A DNA stretch of 41,212 nt from positions 1 to 41,212 of the forward strand of contig JAGBIM010000021.1 in NCBI GenBank assembly GCA_017934975.1. The letters are read 5' to 3'. This DNA comes from Clostridia bacterium. GTDB lineage: Bacteria; Bacillota; Clostridia; Oscillospirales; UBA644. Positions 41,099 through 41,212 of this stretch are shown one piece after another. Position numbers and translations under genes: made by a program. Each line of letters opens with the position of its first letter. Within the stretch, counting starts at the first letter, position 1. The notes below the pieces were generated by a model, which had not been told where the DNA came from, made no database searches, and was given only the letters and a program-made list of their open reading frames with translations.

Positions 41099-41212
41099 AG
41101 CCTCCCCTTAGTAAGGGGAGGTGGCAAAAATCTCTGATTTTTGACGGAAGGGATTGACTGCCGCAGAGATTCCTTCTTTTACAATAGTAACATTTTCCGT
41201 GTCAATCCCCTC
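41099..41212 (+). repeat. GTCAATCCC-bounded repeats at the window end
   Basis: It contains the 3' half of one repeat (CTCCCCTTAGTAAGGGGAG, CAAAAATC/GATTTTTG, GGGATTGAC) and the first bases of the next (GTCAATCCCCTC). It differs from 7745-7862 at only a few positions. Confidence 0.75.

Overview
This window covers the replication origin and the flanking housekeeping genes of a Clostridia-type Firmicute, most like an Oscillospirales/Ruminococcaceae relative. The evidence is the order rpmH-rnpA-yidD-yidC-jag (minus strand) opposite dnaA-dnaN-recF-remB-gyrB-gyrA (plus strand), a SCIFF peptide with its radical SAM maturase, DnaD and DnaI-type helicase loaders, and a dimeric-type glycyl-tRNA synthetase. 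The lineage is inferred from protein families and gene order, not from a database search.

Layout. 0.5-5.5 kb, minus strand: mnmE, jag/khpB, yidC, yidD, rnpA, rpmH. 5.7-17.5 kb, plus strand: dnaA, oriC (about 8.1-8.34 kb, with a DnaA box, two half boxes, a GC clamp, DnaA-trios and an AT-rich unwinding region), dnaN, recF, remB, gyrB, gyrA, glyQS. 18.1-20.6 kb: a DUF559 nuclease-like gene, prfB, and a divergent SLOG-like/XRE pair around a 16-bp palindrome. 21.8-22.1 kb: a promoter- and terminator-bounded structured RNA candidate on the minus strand. 22.3-33.1 kb, minus strand: an Orn/Lys/Arg decarboxylase family protein, the SCIFF maturase and SCIFF peptide, DnaI, DnaD, SmpB, isocitrate dehydrogenase, a second DUF559 gene, a small membrane protein and aconitase. 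33.3-40.8 kb: a lipoprotein with a glycoside-hydrolase-like domain, a small membrane-anchored protein, parA-parB with two exact parS sites, serS, cca and a P-loop kinase-like protein.

The striking part is what fills the intergenic regions: at least four interlocking repeat families. (1) The YRR element (17 copies, about 65-80 nt without inserts) has a pyrimidine arm, a purine arm that pairs with it as a hairpin, and a third purine arm that is the mirror image of the second, followed by a GC-rich hairpin. Across eight different arm sequences all three arms change together, as expected if an intramolecular triple helix is maintained. (2) The hairpin-insert element (67 or 78 nt, six copies) lies inside other repeats, and its two subtypes differ by compensatory changes. 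(3) The GTCAATCCC...GGGATTGAC-bounded element is a mosaic of exchangeable hairpins; two 190-bp copies stand in tandem. (4) GC-rich D modules and small E modules sit inside the larger mosaics. YRR elements often occur in inward-facing pairs, one of each end type, so that whole intergenic regions look like cassettes. One such cassette carries a DUF559 gene between inverted D modules.

How the genes work together: initiation (DnaA, oriC, DnaD, DnaI), the sliding clamp, RecF and gyrase, origin segregation (ParABS), ribosome/tRNA functions (RpmH, RnpA, MnmE, GlyRS, SerRS, Cca, RF2, SmpB) and membrane protein insertion (YidC/YidD/Jag) are gathered near the origin. The repeat families are superimposed on these regions and barely touch the coding sequences.
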